Part shown: piece by piece, positions 63,136 through 64,000 of the stretch | How positions within the stretch are numbered: the stretch's first letter is position 1 | Layout of the letters: every line of letters begins with the position of its first letter | NCBI RefSeq assembly: GCF_009730335.1 | Contig: NZ_CP046315.1 | Span: forward strand, 1,302,001 to 1,366,000 | Origin: Schaalia odontolytica | GTDB lineage: Bacteria > Actinomycetota > Actinomycetes > Actinomycetales > Actinomycetaceae | DNA length: 64,000 bases | Reading direction: 5' to 3' | Made by a program: the position numbers and the translations under genes | The notes under the pieces: model-generated | What the model saw: only the letters and a program-made list of their open reading frames with translations | The model's database searches: none | What the model was told of the DNA's origin: nothing

Positions 63136-64000
63136 ATGCACGTGCACGCCCTTGCCTGGATAGTCCTGGCTGGCATCATCCTGACCATGATCGTCGTCGA
63201 CATCGTCGCCCACGTCCGCACACCCCACGAACCCACGCTCAAGGAAGCGACCTGGTGGTCCGTCGCCTACATCGCGATCGCCCTTATTTTCGGCGCCATC
63301 GTCTGGGCGGTCTGGGGACCCCAATACGGCCAGGAATACCTCGGCGGCTATATCACCGAAAAAGCGCTGAGTATTGACAACCTGTTCGTGTTCGTCATCA
63401 TCCTCTCCACCTTCCGCGTACCCAGGAAAAACCAGCAGGAGGTGCTGCTCGCCGGCATCATCATCGCCCTGGTTCTGCGCCTCATCTTCATTCTGGCTGG
63501 TGCCGCGCTTATCGAAAACTTCTCGTGGGTCTTCTATCTGTTCGGCGCGTGGCTGCTGTGGACAGCAATCAGCCAGGTTCGCGAAGGCTCCAGCGATGAC
63601 GACGACGAGGAGTACCGCCCGCCGTCAATCGTGCGCTGGGTGTCGAAGGTCGTGCCCGTCACCGACGGCTTTATCGGCTCGCGTATGCTCTACCGCCACG
63701 GTGGCCGCACCTATATCACGCCGATGCTGCTGTGTGTCATCGCGATCGGCACCGCCGACGTCATGTTCGCCGTCGACTCGATTCCCGCGATCTACTCGCT
63801 GACCTCCGAGGCGTACCTGGTGTTCGCTGCCAATGCGTTCTCGCTGCTCGGCTTGCGCCAGCTCTATTTCCTCATCGATGGCCTGCTCGACCGCATCGTG
63901 TTCCTCCACTACGGCCTTGCTGCGATTCTGGGTTTCATCGGCTTCAAGCTGATCAACCACGCGCTGCACACCAACGAGCTGCCGTTCATCAATGGTGGCC
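63136..64000 (+). CDS. TerC family membrane protein (probable metal exporter), 3' truncated by window edge
   Basis: The first 288 residues of a TerC family protein. Hydrophobic helices begin at once (ALAWIVLAGIILTMIVVDIV), and the family signatures YITEKALSIDNLFVFVII and ADVMFAVDSIPAI are present, each with a charged residue inside the membrane. TerC relatives in Bacillus export manganese, which fits the riboswitch upstream. The ATG at 63136 is 8 bases after GGAGG and begins the conserved region. The gene continues past the window. Confidence 0.92.
   Translation, partial: MHVHALAWIVLAGIILTMIVVDIVAHVRTPHEPTLKEATWWSVAYIAIALIFGAIVWAVWGPQYGQEYLGGYITEKALSIDNLFVFVIILSTFRVPRKNQQEVLLAGIIIALVLRLIFILAGAALIENFSWVFYLFGAWLLWTAISQVREGSSDDDDEEYRPPSIVRWVSKVVPVTDGFIGSRMLYRHGGRTYITPMLLCVIAIGTADVMFAVDSIPAIYSLTSEAYLVFAANAFSLLGLRQLYFLIDGLLDRIVFLHYGLAAILGFIGFKLINHALHTNELPFINGG

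Noticed and set aside
62985-63377. A 130-codon frame starting just before the terC gene
   Set aside because: It overlaps the riboswitch and the terC coding region in another frame; the TerC frame has the family motifs.

Overview
The window is a dense, high-G+C bacterial chromosome segment whose gene order is that of an actinobacterium: yebC-pdxS-pdxT-ruvC-ruvA-ruvB-yajC-secD-secF-apt-rel, then hisS, aspS, rarA, rpsD, alaS-ruvX-mltG-aroE, and trpE-trpC-trpB-trpA-lgt-pyk-tRNA-pdtaR-polA-rpsA-coaE-uvrB. Gene order, codon use and several apparently leaderless starts suggest a member of the Actinomycetaceae (Actinomyces/Schaalia-like). This is inference from order and protein sequence; no database was searched.

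Layout. 1-3.6 kb: 3' part of glnE, two histidine phosphatases and a small Cys/His protein. 3.7-14.9 kb: the YebC, vitamin B6, Holliday-junction, Sec, apt and rel block; a LexA-type box lies between ruvC and ruvA. 15-21.7 kb: a DUF349 protein, a metallo-beta-lactamase fold hydrolase, hisS and two overlapping dynamin-like GTPases. 22-28 kb: DEAD-box helicase, MFS exporter, aspS and YciO. 28.1-33.3 kb: siderophore use, made of an enterochelin-esterase-like hydrolase, a DtxR/IdeR-type iron box, a lipoprotein binding protein, two FecCD permeases and an ATPase. 33.3-36.3 kb: two signal-peptide, Pro/Ser/Thr-rich, membrane-anchored surface proteins. 36.3-44.7 kb: rarA, rpsD with a leader hairpin, alaS, ruvX, mltG, aroE and a prepilin peptidase. 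44.7-53.7 kb: split trp genes, lgt, pyk, an orphan 71-residue gene with a long leader, a tRNA with a CAA anticodon, the ANTAR regulator pdtaR and a thioesterase. 53.7-64 kb: polA, rpsA, a 520-bp non-coding stretch with a large G+C-rich inverted structure, brnQ, coaE, uvrB, and a TerC gene cut by the window end and preceded by a yybP-ykoY (manganese) riboswitch.

The genes are mostly core: DNA repair and recombination (ruvCAB, ruvX, rarA, polA, uvrB), translation (hisS, aspS, alaS, rpsD, rpsA), protein export and lipidation (yajC, secDF, lgt), stringent response (rel) and Trp/shikimate/PLP synthesis. The accessory parts are the iron cluster, the surface-protein pair, the dynamin-like pair and the non-coding elements. 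No CRISPR array, phage, insertion sequence or defence island was seen. The most informative non-coding signal is the riboswitch at 62998-63106, whose P1 stem competes with a hairpin that buries the terC ribosome binding site.
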